Assembly: GCA_008711295.1 (NCBI GenBank)
Contig: VUYV01000008.1
Coordinates: forward strand, 272,870-336,869
DNA: 64,000 nt
Reading direction: 5' to 3'
Source: Anarhynchus alexandrinus
Taxonomy: Eukaryota > Chordata > Aves > Charadriiformes > Charadriidae
The translations under genes were made by a program, and so were the position numbers. Under the pieces are notes generated by a model that worked only from the letters and a program-made list of their open reading frames with translations, was not told where the DNA came from and did no database searches. This document shows positions 1-12,414 of the stretch, one piece after another; within the stretch, counting starts at the first letter, position 1; every line of letters starts with the position of its first letter.

Positions 1-3000
1 TTGCCTGCTTTGCCTTTAGCTTAAAGTGGTTTTGTGCATAAATTGGTTTTTAACTTGAGCTGGCGTAAAGGACTGAGTTGAGCTCCTCTGAAATCTGCTA
101 ATCAACACCTCTCAGTGAAAACTTGCTGCAAGTGCTGCTGTTGCTGTACTCCCAGTCCTCTCGCTTTCACACATTTCGTGAAAATCTGAGCATGCAGAAG
201 CAGTTGTGTTACTGTCACTGCGTTATTTTAACAAAAAAAGGCTAAAACACAAAGGATTTATGATTGCAGGGGGGTGCAAGGATTAGCTCTTAAAGAGCAT
301 CTGCTGAAAAAAAAACCCCAAAGCTCTGAGAGGGAAGAAACGGTGCTTTTGAGATGTTGGGAAATAACAACGTACTGGTCCTGCTTGTGGCAGGGTTGCC
401 CTGACGGCGTTGCTGGTGACTGGCAGCAGATGTCAGCAGCCAGTGCCGCTGAGGACGCATGCTTGTGGGCCAATGTGGGTGCAAACCCCAGCTTGGGCGC
501 TTGCAGGAAGGTGTGCCTTTCCCAGCCTTGCTCTCACATCACGCTACGTTGAAGTAACCAAGGAGGAAGTGCTTAAAACAAATGCCGGGTGGTTGGGGTA
601 AAGGGTGGGATGAAACCTGCTGCAGCCTGGCCACAGCGCGTTGCTCTCTTCGGGCTTTGCAGACACTTCAAGAACAGAAACAATTGCCCTAAATCAGGGG
701 CTGTGGTGCGAGATGTGGGGATTCATCTCAATGGCTCCTGTTCTGCTTATTTTCAGCTCATCGCAGTTGAGAGCATGGCTCTGTGTTACCTGCGATTGTG
801 AAGTGAGGTGTTGGCTCTAATTAGAGCAAGGATAAATAAGTGGTTAATCCACTCACAGCTCGAACGCCCACCAGCTCCCCCGCACTGCCTCCCCCGTTCC
901 TGTAACACCTTTCCTGCCACAGCGGGAAGAGAGGGTGCTGGGGATGAGCCCGCACCAGCTGGAAACCGAGAACGCGGGGGCAGGATGACAAAGAGTCGCT
1001 GCTGGCTCCATCCCCGCCAGTCTTACTCTGCTTTGTGGAGCAGAAAAGCTACCGAGCGTGCAGGATCTCTGCTTCAGCTGGGTGCTAATGCTGAAATGTT
1101 TGGCGAGCACTGCTGTGCTCCCGCAGAGCCAGGGGTTTTGCTGTTAGAACTTGATGTGTTTTGGGTTTTGTTTTTTTGTTTTTTTTTTAATTTTCTTTCA
1201 GTTTTCTTCTTTTTGTTAAAGGTGAAGCTGTCTGGCCAGCTCCAGCAAAGCCTTTGAGACTTGAGGCTTGGGAAAGACGGAGATCTTTGTGTCACAACAG
1301 GAATGAGCTTTGTTTGTAAAGTATGTGGGTGTTGAAAGGTCTGGTTTATAAAGGAAAAAAAAATAATAAAATCTGCCAGGGCTAAGATTGCTTCTGTCTC
1401 TGTTGTGGTTACAGCCAAACAGAGCAGGTTTTCTGGTAGGCAATTTGATTGCTTAATTACTGTTCAATCACATCCGCAGTTCAGGGCACAGATTCCTTCA
1501 CGGGCAGGAGCTGTTTCACAGAGCAAAGCGATGGTAGGCTATTTCTGATCATTGCTAGGATTTTGCTGGGTGACTCTCTTTTTTTTTTTTCATATCGAAG
1601 CTCAATGCATAAGCAAAAGCCCGATGGATGGGAGGTGAGCTGTGAGGAGCAATGTGCTGAACGTTGAAGCTCCTTGAGACAAAGGCTGTCTTTGTTAATT
1701 TATGATACTTGAATGCGCGGTTGTTGGTTAAACAGTAATAAGCATGACACCATTTCATTCAGATCCATCGCTGCTTATTGCTTAGCGGGGATTTCTAGGG
1801 CTTGGATTTGTAAGACAATTGGTTGCGTGCTTTCTTCAATGAGGCCGGGTATTCTCGTAGTGGTTTTCCTGCCCATAAAATCAGAACAAGTCCACCTTAT
1901 TTTTTCCGAGGAGAGGCTGCAAGGTGAAGTCTTGTCCATGCGTGGCTATAAGACCTCTTCCTGCTGGAGAAATGCATGAATGCAAAGCCAGAGCGCGGCT
2001 CCCAGAATAGGCTGAGCTCCTGTTGCTGAGAGAAGGAGAGGAGAGGTGGCTCAGGCCGAGCATGTCACTTGGGGATGGCTTCTGTGCTGGAGCAGGGGGA
2101 ATGTAAAGCAGATGTTTACGTATCCCAGGCTGAAGACCTGCATGGCGTCAGTGACTCAGTGGCTGAATCAGATGAGGAGTGTCCTGGTGCCGGTCCTCAG
2201 ACTGCAAGGTGCGCCTGGGTGATGCCAGAAAGGCACAGCCTTCGCAGTTCCCATCAGCGTCAGCAGCTCCTGGTGGCAGTTGATGCGTAGCAGATGACTG
2301 ATCTGACCATCTCATCACTGGCTGCTGGGCAAAGAGAAATAGCACCTGCATTGCATTTTGAGCCAATTTAAGAGCTTCCTTCCCCTCTTACTTTCTCCCC
2401 TCCTTGCAAGACTTCCATCCCTTCGTCATCTGTGCCCAGCGCTTCAGCTTGCTCACCCATCAGGAAGCAGCAGGTCTCTGCAGAGCCTGAGACCAGCCTG
2501 ACACGCACTGGAGTCAGCACGTGGGAAGAGGCATGGTGGCTTTCCTGGTGGATCTGCCTTGTTGGATCTATTAGCCATAATCGGGTGGATTCCCTGATGG
2601 TCGGTAGTCTGCCCAGCCATGGGCAGTCCCTCTTCGTGGTAGCGGCTTTTCTGTTGGTCGGTGCTCATCCCTGCTTACCCTTCAGCTTCCGTAAAAAAAC
2701 CCACCAGCTCCTTCACACATAGTCCCGCTTCCCCATGGAGTGGGGCCTGCGTGGTGGGTCATGCTGGCTGAGCGCATCATGTGTCAGACCTGTTCCTGCT
2801 CATGGGGCATTTCGTACCCATGTTCAATTCTAGCAGGTCCTTTGAATGCTTGATCTAGCAGAGCTCCCTAACCCTTGGGGGAAATCAAGTACCTCCACAG
2901 AGGAGAACAGCCTAATTAGGGACGGACTAGAAATGCACCCTCTGTGATCCAGGATGGAGCTCTTGCTCTCTCTGCCCAGATCCTCATCTCTTGACTTTCT

Positions 3001-4640
3001 TGCTCCTTCTGTTTAATAATTTAAAAACACTTCTGGAGCTCTCTCTGCTGAGCATCTTGATATCCCCTTTCCTTTCCAATCTCTCCTCCTCCAATAGAAA
3101 CTAACCTTGCAGAGTTTCAGTTTCCACAGAGACAGAAGTAAAAATAATGTGGAGAAAATGAACTTCAATTTAATTTCTCTGGACCTCAATTCACTCAAAC
3201 TGGGATGTCAGGTTTCTGCCACGTAATTCTGGTTGGGACACTTCTGAGCTGGGCTTGGATTTGCCTGCAAGAAAACAAGATTTTGTTCTCGAAGTCTTCT
3301 TGCAGAGCAGTTATTTGTACTATGTCCAGCGGGTGTGGAGTGAGTGGGAAACCTCAGGGAAAACCACAACTCATTTACGGCTTAAATGAAAATTGAAAAA
3401 GAGTTGAAAACAAGATGTGCAAGATTTCAAACTTTATCTTTTATAAACAACAGTTGTTGCCTGTGGTCGAATGAATGTAACAGAGGGATTTAATCTTTGT
3501 AAACAAGAGACAAATGCATCAAAATAGACCCTCAGGCATGTGGCAGGACTTTAAATTTGACCTGGCTTTGGAGAAGCGGTGAGGAAGAGGCTGAAACAGC
3601 TTAACCGCTGCTAAGAGTTTTATTGGCACCAGGAGCTCTGTGAAAGAGACAAATAGGGGGATTTGAAGCCTTTGCTCTTTGTATTGGTTTTTTATTAGAG
3701 CCATCGCTTTTGAGCGTGCATTTGCCCGCCCGGGTGGATATTTGCAGGGCCTGGGAGCGCCTGCACTGAGTTTTCGGACCTCTACAGCTCGGGGTCTCTC
3801 CCAGGCCAGACTGGCCACCTCTCTGGGAGATGCATTGGTATCCAAGATGCCAAGGTATCAAACCATAATTCAACAGAGAAGAAACACAACGGACCTTGCT
3901 GCAAACGCTGTGAACCATGGTATTTCCAGGTTGGTCTGTTGTGTTTGCTCATTCTTAGCTCAGCGTTAACAAGGCCCTCTCAGCTGTGCAGTTTTTAGAT
4001 GCGTTTATTTTGTGAAGTTATGGAAAGTTCTCCTCTCTTTGCTTGGTGAAATCTTGCTGCTTCTTTAAGTACGTTTGGAGGATTTCCTAATAGTGCCCGT
4101 TTCACAGCTCTGTTACTGCTTGTATTAGCCCTACATGGACAAGAGTTTGCTCTTTGGTCAGGAACAGGGTGCCGTAGGTGTCCTGTGCTGCTATCGGCTC
4201 CTGGACACCAGCAGCGGAAGAACCCGCAGAAGAGCTCAACGACCAAGAAGATGGCAATGAACCCCCAGGCCTGCATGTAGCTGCCCATGGGCTCCAAAAG
4301 GACACAAACCTGAAAAGTGTTGCGCTGTTTGCTGTGGTGGGGAGCTGTTCTGTCAAGATGACCAAGGGACAGAACAATGGCTGAGGTGGAGATGTAGGGA
4401 TCTGTAGGCTGTAAACCAGATCTGTAGGTTATAGACCAGATCTGTGGACTGGAAAGGAGTAGGGCTGCTTTAAAGAGCAGACTTGGAGCTTGTTGAAGGA
4501 GTTAGGAAGTGTATGGGCAAGGTGAGCCCACTGGGATCATCCACCCGGATTTCCCAAAGGTATTTGGCAAGGTCCCTCAGCAAAGGCTCCTAAAGAAAGG
4601 AAGCAGCCCTGGAACAGGAGGTGAGGTCCTTATGGGCAGA
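1..4640. other. No recognised gene; intergenic or intronic DNA
   Basis: I see no gene, RNA or clear repeat family here. Short open frames on both strands lack recognisable motifs. The one segment that might be an exon is on the minus strand at about 4309-4190: a good splice acceptor (pyrimidine tract then cag) followed by an open frame with a strongly hydrophobic stretch. I could not assign it to a family. Confidence 0.5.
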
Positions 4641-5612
4641 AATCATAGAATCATGGAATGGTTTGGGTTGGAAGGGACCTTAAAGATAATCTAGTTCCAA
4701 CCCCTCTGCAATGGGCAGGGACACCTCCCACCTGACCAGGTTGCTCAAAGCCCCGTCCAGCTTGGCCTTCAACACCTCCATGGATGGGGCAGTCACAGCT
4801 TCTCTGGGCAACCTGGGCCAGGGGCTCACCACCCTCAGAGTGAAAAATTTATTCCTAATATCTAATCTAAATCTCCCCTCTTCTAGTTTGAAGCCATCAC
4901 CCCTCATCCTATCACTACATGCCCTTGTAAAAAGCCCTCTCTGGCTTTCTTGTAGGCCCCCTTCAGATACTAGGAAGTTGCTATAATGTCTCCCTGGAGC
5001 CTTCTTTTCTCCAGGCTGAACAACCCAAACTCTCTCAGGCCATCTTCATAGCAGAGGTGCTCCAGCCCTCGGATCATCTTTGTGGCCCTCCTCTGGACCC
5101 ACTCCAACAGGTCCGTGTCCTTCTTATGTTGGGGGCTCCAGAGCTGGACGCAGTACTCCAGGTGGGGTCTCACCAGAGGAGAGTAGAGGGGCAGAATCCC
5201 CTCCCTCACCCTGCTGGCCACACTCCTTCTGATACAGCCCAGGACACGGTTGGATTTCTGGGCTGTGATCGCGCATTGCCGGCTCATGTTGAGCTTCTCA
5301 TCCACCAACACCCCCAAGTCCTTCTCAGGGCTGCTCTCGATCCATTCTCCGCCCAGCCTGGATTTGTGCATGGGAATGCCCCGGCCCACGTGCAGGACCT
5401 TGCACTTGGCATTGTTGAACTTCACGAGGTTTGCACAGGCCCACATCTCCAGCCTGTCCAGGTCCCTCTGGATGGCATCTCTTCCCTCCAGCGTGTCAAT
5501 GGCTCCACACAGCTTGGTGTCATCGGCAAACTTGCTGAGGGTGCACTCCATCCCAACATCCATGTCACCAACAAAGATGTTAAATAGTACTGGTCCCAGT
5601 ACCAGTATCATT
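4641..5612 (-). mobile_element. CR1 LINE, 5'-truncated, reverse-transcriptase C-terminal half
   Basis: The left edge has the reversed CR1 3' terminal repeat (tcatagaatcatgg) followed by the typical ttggaagggacctt block. Reading leftwards on the minus strand, an open frame of about 210 codons (5611-4970) carries the reverse-transcriptase motif FADDTKL and the conserved CR1 tail ([27 protein letters not shown]). A frame break near 4970 separates it from the last part of ORF2 (about 4907-4680). It is a dead, 5'-truncated copy. CR1 is the dominant LINE of birds. Confidence 0.93.
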
Positions 5613-8014
5613 TGCTAAAAGGTAAGGAACAAAAGGTAGGAGGCAACAGTCTCTGTAGCATAAAACACCAGGGAGCTGTGCAGGGATTGCATTCAGTATA
5701 TTAAAAAATGATCAGCAAAAGCAGGCAAAAACTGAAGTTTGCTGCGGATTCAAAGAGTTGTGTGGATGAAGGCCAACTGTGGAAAGAGACTGGGCAATAA
5801 AAAAGATGAAATTCAAATGTACATAAATATAAAATGGTGCACAGGGGGAAAAAACAATTTTAACTCTATTTATAAAACCACGGGTTCTGAGTTAAGTGTT
5901 ACCATCTGGAACGTCGGGGTTGTAACAGATTGTGCTATGAAAATGTCAGTTCAGTGGTCAGTAGCCATCGAGAAAATAAATCGTGTGCAAGAATTACTAG
6001 ATTACTAGGGGAAAACAGAGAGCAAAGCAGACAACCATTGTTTCCTTCAACTGGAGGCATTGGGGAAACCAACGGTGCAAGCTCAGGATCCCTGGAGCTT
6101 TGAGGCTGCTTTGGCTGAGAAGGGACCGTTCCTGGAGGGTGTGTGGAGCTGTGGAGAGGTGGCTGCAGGCTGTTCTCGCCCAGCCCCAGAGGGTTAATCC
6201 CACCGGGAGAGGGGACGTGGAGCTCTGTGCAGACAAATGCTCTGGCTTGCGGAGGTAACTGTCTATCAGAAGTCTGGCGTTTGCTGAGTCACCTCTGTCC
6301 TTCCCTGGCTCCGTTGCATTGCGTGGCCCTTGCAGAGGAAGCTGGTGGCCGACAGGCCAATCTCCTGCACCACCTGTGGAAGCCAGCATGGTGACCTTTG
6401 CCAGCAAAATCAATTTCTAAAATGGAATTTGTACTGCTTTTTTTGATAGATAAGCTGGAGAGATTCCTTTGGTGGCAGTTGGGAGAGCGAACCTCTGCTG
6501 AGCTGGAGAGAGCAAGCTGGGGAGGAGGGCGGCAGTGACAATTCCTGCCCCGGGTGGTGGGGGTCTCAGCAGGCTCCAGCCGCCTCTGCTACCGAGTGCC
6601 GTCTCCCCTGCCGCTTGGTCTCCATTTGTAAGCGAGGCCACTTTTGTTGCAGCCGCCTTTTGGGCTGCATTTGTTCGGTCTTAGGGAGACAAGGGAGGGG
6701 GCATCCCAGGAACGGAGGGATTTTGCTGCGGTGTGATCATCCCACTCTGGTCCCTCATGGCTGAGCTGCAGTCCTGATTTCCACCCTCTGGATGGACCCC
6801 ACTCGTCGAGCATCCACAGCTGCCCCAGGAGGCTGCTCAGCACCCGCACCACCTTTGTCAGAAAACTGGCTTGGCTGTAATTACTCCACTGAAGAGAGGG
6901 TGAGCTGTGCTGAGCCTCCTGCTCGCGATCTGCCTGTGGGCGTCTGGGGCTGGTTGTTAACGAGACTGCTGCAGAGGATGAAATCCGTGCTCTCAAAGCC
7001 CTGCCTGGAATACGGCTGGGCAGTTTGCTGTAGCACCGATGCTGCTGCTCAGCGAGCGGTGAGCTCAGGTCCCTTTCACAAGTTGTTTTCCATAAAAAAA
7101 CCCCACTGGCTGCCCTGAGTCGTGCTCCCACTTCCAGCCTCCACCAAGTCCCTGAGCAGCTATTCCCGTTGCTCTTCCCAGGCTTGAAATCAGGGTTACG
7201 GGGGCTCAGATCTCCCACACATGCCCCATCCGGCCAAGCCTTGGTACTCAGCAATTAACCCAGTGTCCCCTCCTCTTCCACGCATTTATAATGACACTGG
7301 GACAGGGCAGGAACTCCCCGATTTCCTTTTCCCAGCCTGTCCCAAGCCTGCCTTGCAGCCCCTCATCGCTACCACCGTGATCCGATATACCTGTTCCTCC
7401 TCTCCCACCTTGGCTGGGAGAACACATGCAGCCTGCAGCCACCAGCTGAAGAAGAGGGGAAGATGTGTGTCAGTGCGGTTGCGTGTCTGCTTCAAATCGG
7501 ATCAGCACAAAAGCCTTTGCCCTGCTTGAAACACCACGCTGGTTCCCGTCGCTCGTCCCCTGTCCCCGGGGCTGCCTGTCCCTCTCAGTTAATCTCTGAG
7601 GAGCACAGTGTTGTTGCCCTGAAGGAGCAGGACTTTACCCCGTCACACTTCGGTAGGTTCCGTAATTGCCCGGGGCTCTTTTCTCTGTAATTGGTATCAC
7701 TTTATCCCTGGTTTCATCCTCTGTAATCCTACAGGTAACCCCTCTTCCCCACCTCTGGCTGCTGGGCCGCCAGGCAGAGTTTGGTCCCCGACACAGGGGG
7801 AGTTTTCCCACCCTGCCAACACACTGCAGCTGCCCAAGCAAAGCCCTGGCATTTCTGGCAGAAAAGCAGCAGCCAAGAGGTTTGCGTGTGCAGTGGAGCC
7901 AGCAGGTCTCACAGCACCCACAGAGGAACGCAGCTCAGCATCTCAGGTTAACGCCACTTCCCCAGCATGAGGAGAAACCAGACATCTGTGCCAGAGCTCT
8001 TCCTGGTATCTCCT
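5613..8014. other. No recognised gene; contains one arm of a diverged duplication
   Basis: No gene is supported. The long minus-strand frame at 7254-6589 has no recognisable motif and is probably chance. The stretch near 7427-7508 resembles 8847-8929 on the other side of the CR1 copy (shared blocks agctgaa, gtcagt, gatcag, in order). Confidence 0.45.
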
Positions 8015-8633
8015 CTGGTTGGAGGTCTGTGACGAGTGGTGTTCCCCAGGGGTCAGTACCGGGTCCAGTCCAGTCCAATATATTCATCAATGACCTGGAT
8101 GAAGGGATAGAGTGTACCATCAGCAGATGTGTGGAAAGAGACCTGGGAGTCCTGGTGGACAACAGGATGACCATGAGCCAGCAATGTAATGTNCAAAGGG
8201 CTACAAAGATGGTTAGGGGACTGGAGCGTCTTTCTTGTGAGGAAAGGCTGAGGGACTTGGGTCTTTTCAGTCTGGAGAAGAGAAGACTGAGGGGGGACCT
8301 TATCAATGCTTATCAATACCTAAAGGGAGGGTGCCAGGGGGATGGGAACAGTCTTTTTTCAGTGGTGCCCAGTGATAGAACAAGAGGTAATGGGCACAAA
8401 CTTGACCATAGGAAGTTCCATCTAAACCTGAGGAGGAACTTCTTTGCTTTGAGGGTGGCAGAGCACTGGCACAGGCTGCCCAGAGAGGTGAGGGAGTCTC
8501 CCACTCTGGAGACATTCAAAACCTGCCTGGACGCGATGCTGTGCAACCTGCTGTAGGTGACCCTGCTCTGGCAGGGGGGTTGGACGAGATGATCTCCAGA
8601 GGTCCATTCCAACTCCTATTATTCTGTGATTCC
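8015..8633 (+). mobile_element. CR1 LINE fragment with internal deletions and an N
   Basis: The plus-strand frame shows CR1 ORF2 pieces: [12 protein letters not shown] (reverse transcriptase), [10 protein letters not shown], then [27 protein letters not shown] and the C-terminal [11 protein letters not shown]. It ends at ttattctgtgattcc. Compared with the copy at 29251-31699, about 60 residues are missing after the CTIS motif and again at the N at position 8193. The second gap coincides exactly with the N, so it may be an assembly collapse, not a true deletion. Confidence 0.9.
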
Positions 8634-8814
8634 CTCACATCCAGCACCCTCTCTGGACCTCACATATTCATCGTCCTCCTCCTGCTGCCCTGCCTACATC
8701 TCAAGCCTTCTCCAGACACCCCAAATTTCCAGGACTTTTGCACCAGCTGCAGCAGCAGCCCTGCAAGTACTCCTGCTTTCCCCAGAAGGTAGCAGTGCAG
8801 ATGGGGCAGGTGCA

Positions 8815-8930
8815 GATCAGCCTTGGTGTTCCTCCCCTTACACCCTGACCTGCAGCTGCCAGCTGAAAAAGAGAAAAGATCTCTGTCAGTTCTGGTTGTG
8901 CGTCTCATTCAAAATCAGATCAGGGTGGGA
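8815..8930 (+). repeat. Diverged duplicate of about 7380-7508
   Basis: Two stretches about 1.4 kb apart share an ordered series of blocks: a tgcagc-ccagctgaa core, a purine-rich run, gtcagt, a tgcgtctc/tgtctgc block and gatcag. By eye the identity is roughly 70 percent over 80-110 bases. The CR1 copy at 8015-8633 lies between them. This may be an old tandem duplication or two copies of an unnamed repeat. Confidence 0.4.
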
Positions 8931-9015
8931 ACATCGGGCAGCCCAATCCAACACAGGGACACCTTCCCACAAGGCTTGTGAGCACAGACCAGGGACATCA
9001 GAGCCAAAGCAGTGG

Positions 9016-9640
9016 TGTTATGGTTTGAGAAAACCCACAACAATTTATTGTCTTTTGGACAATTATTCTCTCACCCGATGACCCCTCCCCACCTGGGAAG
9101 GGGAATCGGGAAAAAACAAGGAAACCCGGGGGTTGAAATATAAACAGATTTAATAGAATGAGACTAGATAATTAACATTAATAGCAGTATTGATCCTGAT
9201 ACTGATATAAAATATATGATCCTCAGCCCATTCTATCCATAGAAGCTGTGCACTCCTCGCAGGGGACAGCAGATGTGGGACACTGCGAGCGCTGCGGCTT
9301 CGGGAGGAAGGCTCAGGGCTCTCGCACCGGGGCAAGGAGTTCTCTGGATCACCACCATCATGGAAGAGGAAAACTCCTCAGCATACTTTCTAATTTAAAT
9401 CTAACGTGATGTTCATGGTATGAAATAGTCCTGTTGGCCAGCGTGGGTCAAGCACCAGGGTCTTGCTCCTCCTTATCCCCGCACCCAGCGAGCTCAAAAA
9501 CAATGAAAACTTGAAACTCACACACCATAGCTGGCTATAAACTAAATATTTTCACAAATTTGGACACTAGAGTCTTCTAAAAGTGCAGTTTTCCCAAGCA
9601 TTAAAAGAGAAATTAGTCCTGTGTCGCTCAAACCAGTACA
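9016..9640 (-). mobile_element. Solo LTR of an avian endogenous retrovirus
   Basis: On the minus strand the element begins TGTACTGGTTTGAG and ends CAAACCATAACA, giving TG...CA ends about 625 bases apart. Near its 3' end it has ctattaaatctgtttatatttcaa, the same layout (TATTAAA signal, then T-rich, then caa) as the LTRs at 26947 and 27444. Flanks are agtgg on the left and ggtgg on the right, a 4/5 match for a five-base target duplication. No internal retroviral region is attached. Confidence 0.72.
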
Positions 9641-11079
9641 GGTGGTCACAGCCACCTAGCACCACTGGGACAGAGGGCCTCAGGCTCCTCTCTCAGCTGA
9701 CTTGATGGAGGAGATGAAGCTGCAACGATGTGAGCACGAGGGTCAGGGCCGTGGTGCTGCAAATGCCACGTCTGTGGTGGGCATCCATTCATGTGTCCCA
9801 CACAGTGGGCAGGGAGCGCCCAAAAGGGCCATCTCCTCCAAAGGTGAGCAGAGATGTGGGCCCAGCGCTGCCCTGCTCAGCTGTACTGCGCCTGAGCGCC
9901 GTCAGGAAAGGAACCTGGTGAGAAAGCAGAGCGAGATTCCCCATTGCAGCCCGGGACCTCCAGCACACGTAGACACAAGGTTAGCAGAGGCAGCCACCTC
10001 CCCTCATGGGTGTTGGACCAACAAGAAGGCACGTGCTGACTGGCCAGCTGGCCACCTAAGGGGATGCACACATGATTTGGAAGGAGACATGTCTAACGCA
10101 GCTCCTCCCCCACCAGCCAACACCTCCTACCAAAGTCAGGGAGCTGTAAATTTGCCAGAAGCTGTCAGAGCCCTGAGGGCATTCATGGGCCTTAATGGGT
10201 CTCAGCTGGGACCTCCACCCCCAGGGGCCCAGGAACCCAATAAAGCTCAGCCTTAGGCCTTTAGCCTCTCTTTGATCTATGCTGTAGGAGCATCAGACTC
10301 CAGCTCAGCAGTGCCTGGCTAGGGACTGACTTCTTGGCCTGTTCTCAGACCTGCCTCACCACTACGGACCTGTCTGGACTGTGTCTGACCCTTTCCAGAT
10401 CTCATCCTGACCTGCAGCTTCACCTGGGACCTGCCTCATCCCCACAAACATGCCTAATGATCTGGGCTCTCTCTGAACTTGATGACCACCTCTGAGTCTG
10501 TTCTGCTTGCCTCTCAGGTACTGTGACTGGGGAGAGACCTGCATTGCTGGCCACCTGATCCTGTTCAGTCCCCAACTCTTCAGACCTTCTGCTTCCCGAC
10601 AGCGCTCTGTGTATACAACACAAACTGGAGATAATTCAAAGCCCAATGCTGGGTGAGATTTCTGGGCACTCTTGCACATCTTTTCTTTCCTGTTTTAGAC
10701 ACAGGAGTTTGTCCTGCAGCAGCCCCTGTGTCAATACAGGACCTGGAGGAGCCTTCAGGTGGGCTGTAGGCAGGTGACAAGAAGAAAAAGAGCACAACCT
10801 GCTTTTGGGGGGCCTCTGACCAAATGCTTCCAGTTTTACATAGACTTCACTTTACTTGAGCACTGGGCACAAACAGGCCACGTCCCAGGCCCCCGCTATC
10901 TCTGTCCCTGGCATGGCTGGGCATGCATAGCTCCATCCCATTAATGAAAAAGGAGGAACTGATGGGGGATGTGAGCATCAGCAGCACCAATAGTTGTCTA
11001 CAAGATCCTGAAGGGAGTAGAAAAGGTGAGTAGTGATACACACACTCTGGTCTTCACCTTCTTCAGGGAGCTGGTAAGT
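9641..11079. other. No recognised gene
   Basis: The open frame 9702-10256 (184 codons) is proline- and alanine-rich with no recognisable domain, and an AATAAA overlaps its end near 10240. I cannot tell whether it is part of an old transcript, an LTR remnant or chance. Confidence 0.4.
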
Positions 11080-11690
11080 GGGATCCTGCGGGAGGCTGCT
11101 CTGAAGGGTGAAGGAGCTCAGGAGAGCTGGCAGGTCTTTAAGGACAGCATCTTCCAAGCCCATCCCAATAGTCGGGTAAACAAGTAGGTGAACCAGGAGA
11201 TGGGCTTGGCTAAACTGAATTAGACTCATGACTGAGCTCCAATGCAAAAAGGCAGTATTGAAGGAGGTAGAAGCATGGACAGGCCATTAGGAGAAATATG
11301 AAAACGTTACCTGGGTTTGTAGGAAAAATGTTAGGAAAGCCAAAGCTCGCTTTATTGAGATGTGCCAAGAACACCAGATCTTCTATAACTAAAGTAGTAC
11401 TACTTTTAAAGTACTACTTTAGTTGTTGAAGATTTGTGTTCCTTGCACATCTCAACAAGCTCCTCTAGTTGTAGGAAGCTGAAGAAGGAAAGCGTTCACA
11501 AAGGCACTGCTGATGACCAGGGCACAGACAAAGCTGAGGTACTCCGTGCCTCCTTGGCCTTGGTCTTCACCAACAAGGTCTCCCAGGCCATGTACCTGAA
11601 GGTAGGGTTTGGAGAGAAGAACAACCAGCAGTGGATGAAGGTCAGGGTGGTTGTTACTTGGGGAGCCATAAAAACCTGTGAGCCCAGGTA
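11080..11690 (+). mobile_element. Degenerate CR1 LINE, endonuclease C-terminal region
   Basis: Nucleotide order matches the better copy at about 29640-30110. Recognisable blocks include a degraded form of the tail after the endonuclease, gaaatatgaaaacgtt...ttaggaaagccaaagctc, and gaccagggcacagacaaagctgag followed by a tcttcac(c)aacaagg block. All frames are broken. It precedes an oppositely oriented CR1 end at 11771-12062. Confidence 0.6.
11387..11424. repeat. Perfect 15-bp inverted repeat with 8-base spacer
   Basis: AACTAAAGTAGTACT (11387-11401) is exactly mirrored by its reverse complement at 11410-11424, with an 8-base spacer. It lies inside the degenerate CR1 sequence. A perfect hairpin in otherwise decayed DNA suggests a young event or an assembly artefact. 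Confidence 0.85.
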
Positions 11691-11770
11691 GGCTGTGTCC
11701 CAGGGTGCGGAGAGGTGGCCACGGGCGCTGCCTGATGTCCCTGCAAGACCACTTGTAACATCACAGAGAA

Positions 11771-12062
11771 AACCACGGAATTGTCTAGGTTGGAAGGGAC
11801 CTTTAAGATCCTCAAGTCCAACCATTAACCCAGCACTGCCAAGTGCTAAACTAAACCATGTCTCTCAGCACCACGTCTACATGTCTTTTGAATACCTCCA
11901 GGGATGGTGACTGTACCATGTCCCTGGGCAGCCTGTTCCAATGCTTGACAACCCTTTTGGTGAAGAAATTTTTCCTAATATCCAATCTAAACCTCCCCTG
12001 GCACAACTTGAGGCCGTTTCCTCTTGTCCTATGGCTTGTTACTTTGGAGAAGAGACCAACCC
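11771..12062 (-). mobile_element. CR1 LINE 3' end
   Basis: The segment begins with ttggaagggacctttaagatcctcaag, the reversed CR1 3' end. The minus strand encodes the ORF2 C-terminus ([41 protein letters not shown]) over about 80 codons. It is cut off at 12062. The family resembles that of 32555-33100, not that of 29251-31699. Confidence 0.9.
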
Positions 12063-12414
12063 TCACCCACCATGGAGCAAGTCCTGCTGGAGCGTGTTCC
12101 TGGGCAAATGGAGAAGCAGGAGATGATGGGTAACAGGCAGCCTGGGTTGGGAAGGGGTAAACCCACCCTGATCGCCCGCTGTGAGGCGGATTTGTGGGCG
12201 AGGGCCCAGCAGCAATGCACATCCACCTCAGCAGTTGACCTGGCACCGTCTCCCACCATGTCTGGGTGGTTGGGGTGGCCCATTTGGGGATGGGGGGATG
12301 ATGGGGCGATACAAGCAGAGGGGTGAGGAGCCCTGTGGGGCTCCGAGGGTTGGGGTTAATGGGTCGCGCCTCGCCTGGATGTGGGCAGTGAGAGGGGGGT
12401 CTGTCCCGAGGGGC

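Noticed and set aside
4970..5611. 213-codon intact reverse-transcriptase frame as a host gene
   Set aside because: It is part of a CR1 LINE, shown by the terminal repeats and the characteristic ORF2 tail.
9702..10256. 184-codon plus-strand frame ending near an AATAAA
   Set aside because: Composition is low-complexity and there is no recognisable domain, signal peptide or splice partner. Kept only as a note in the region entry.
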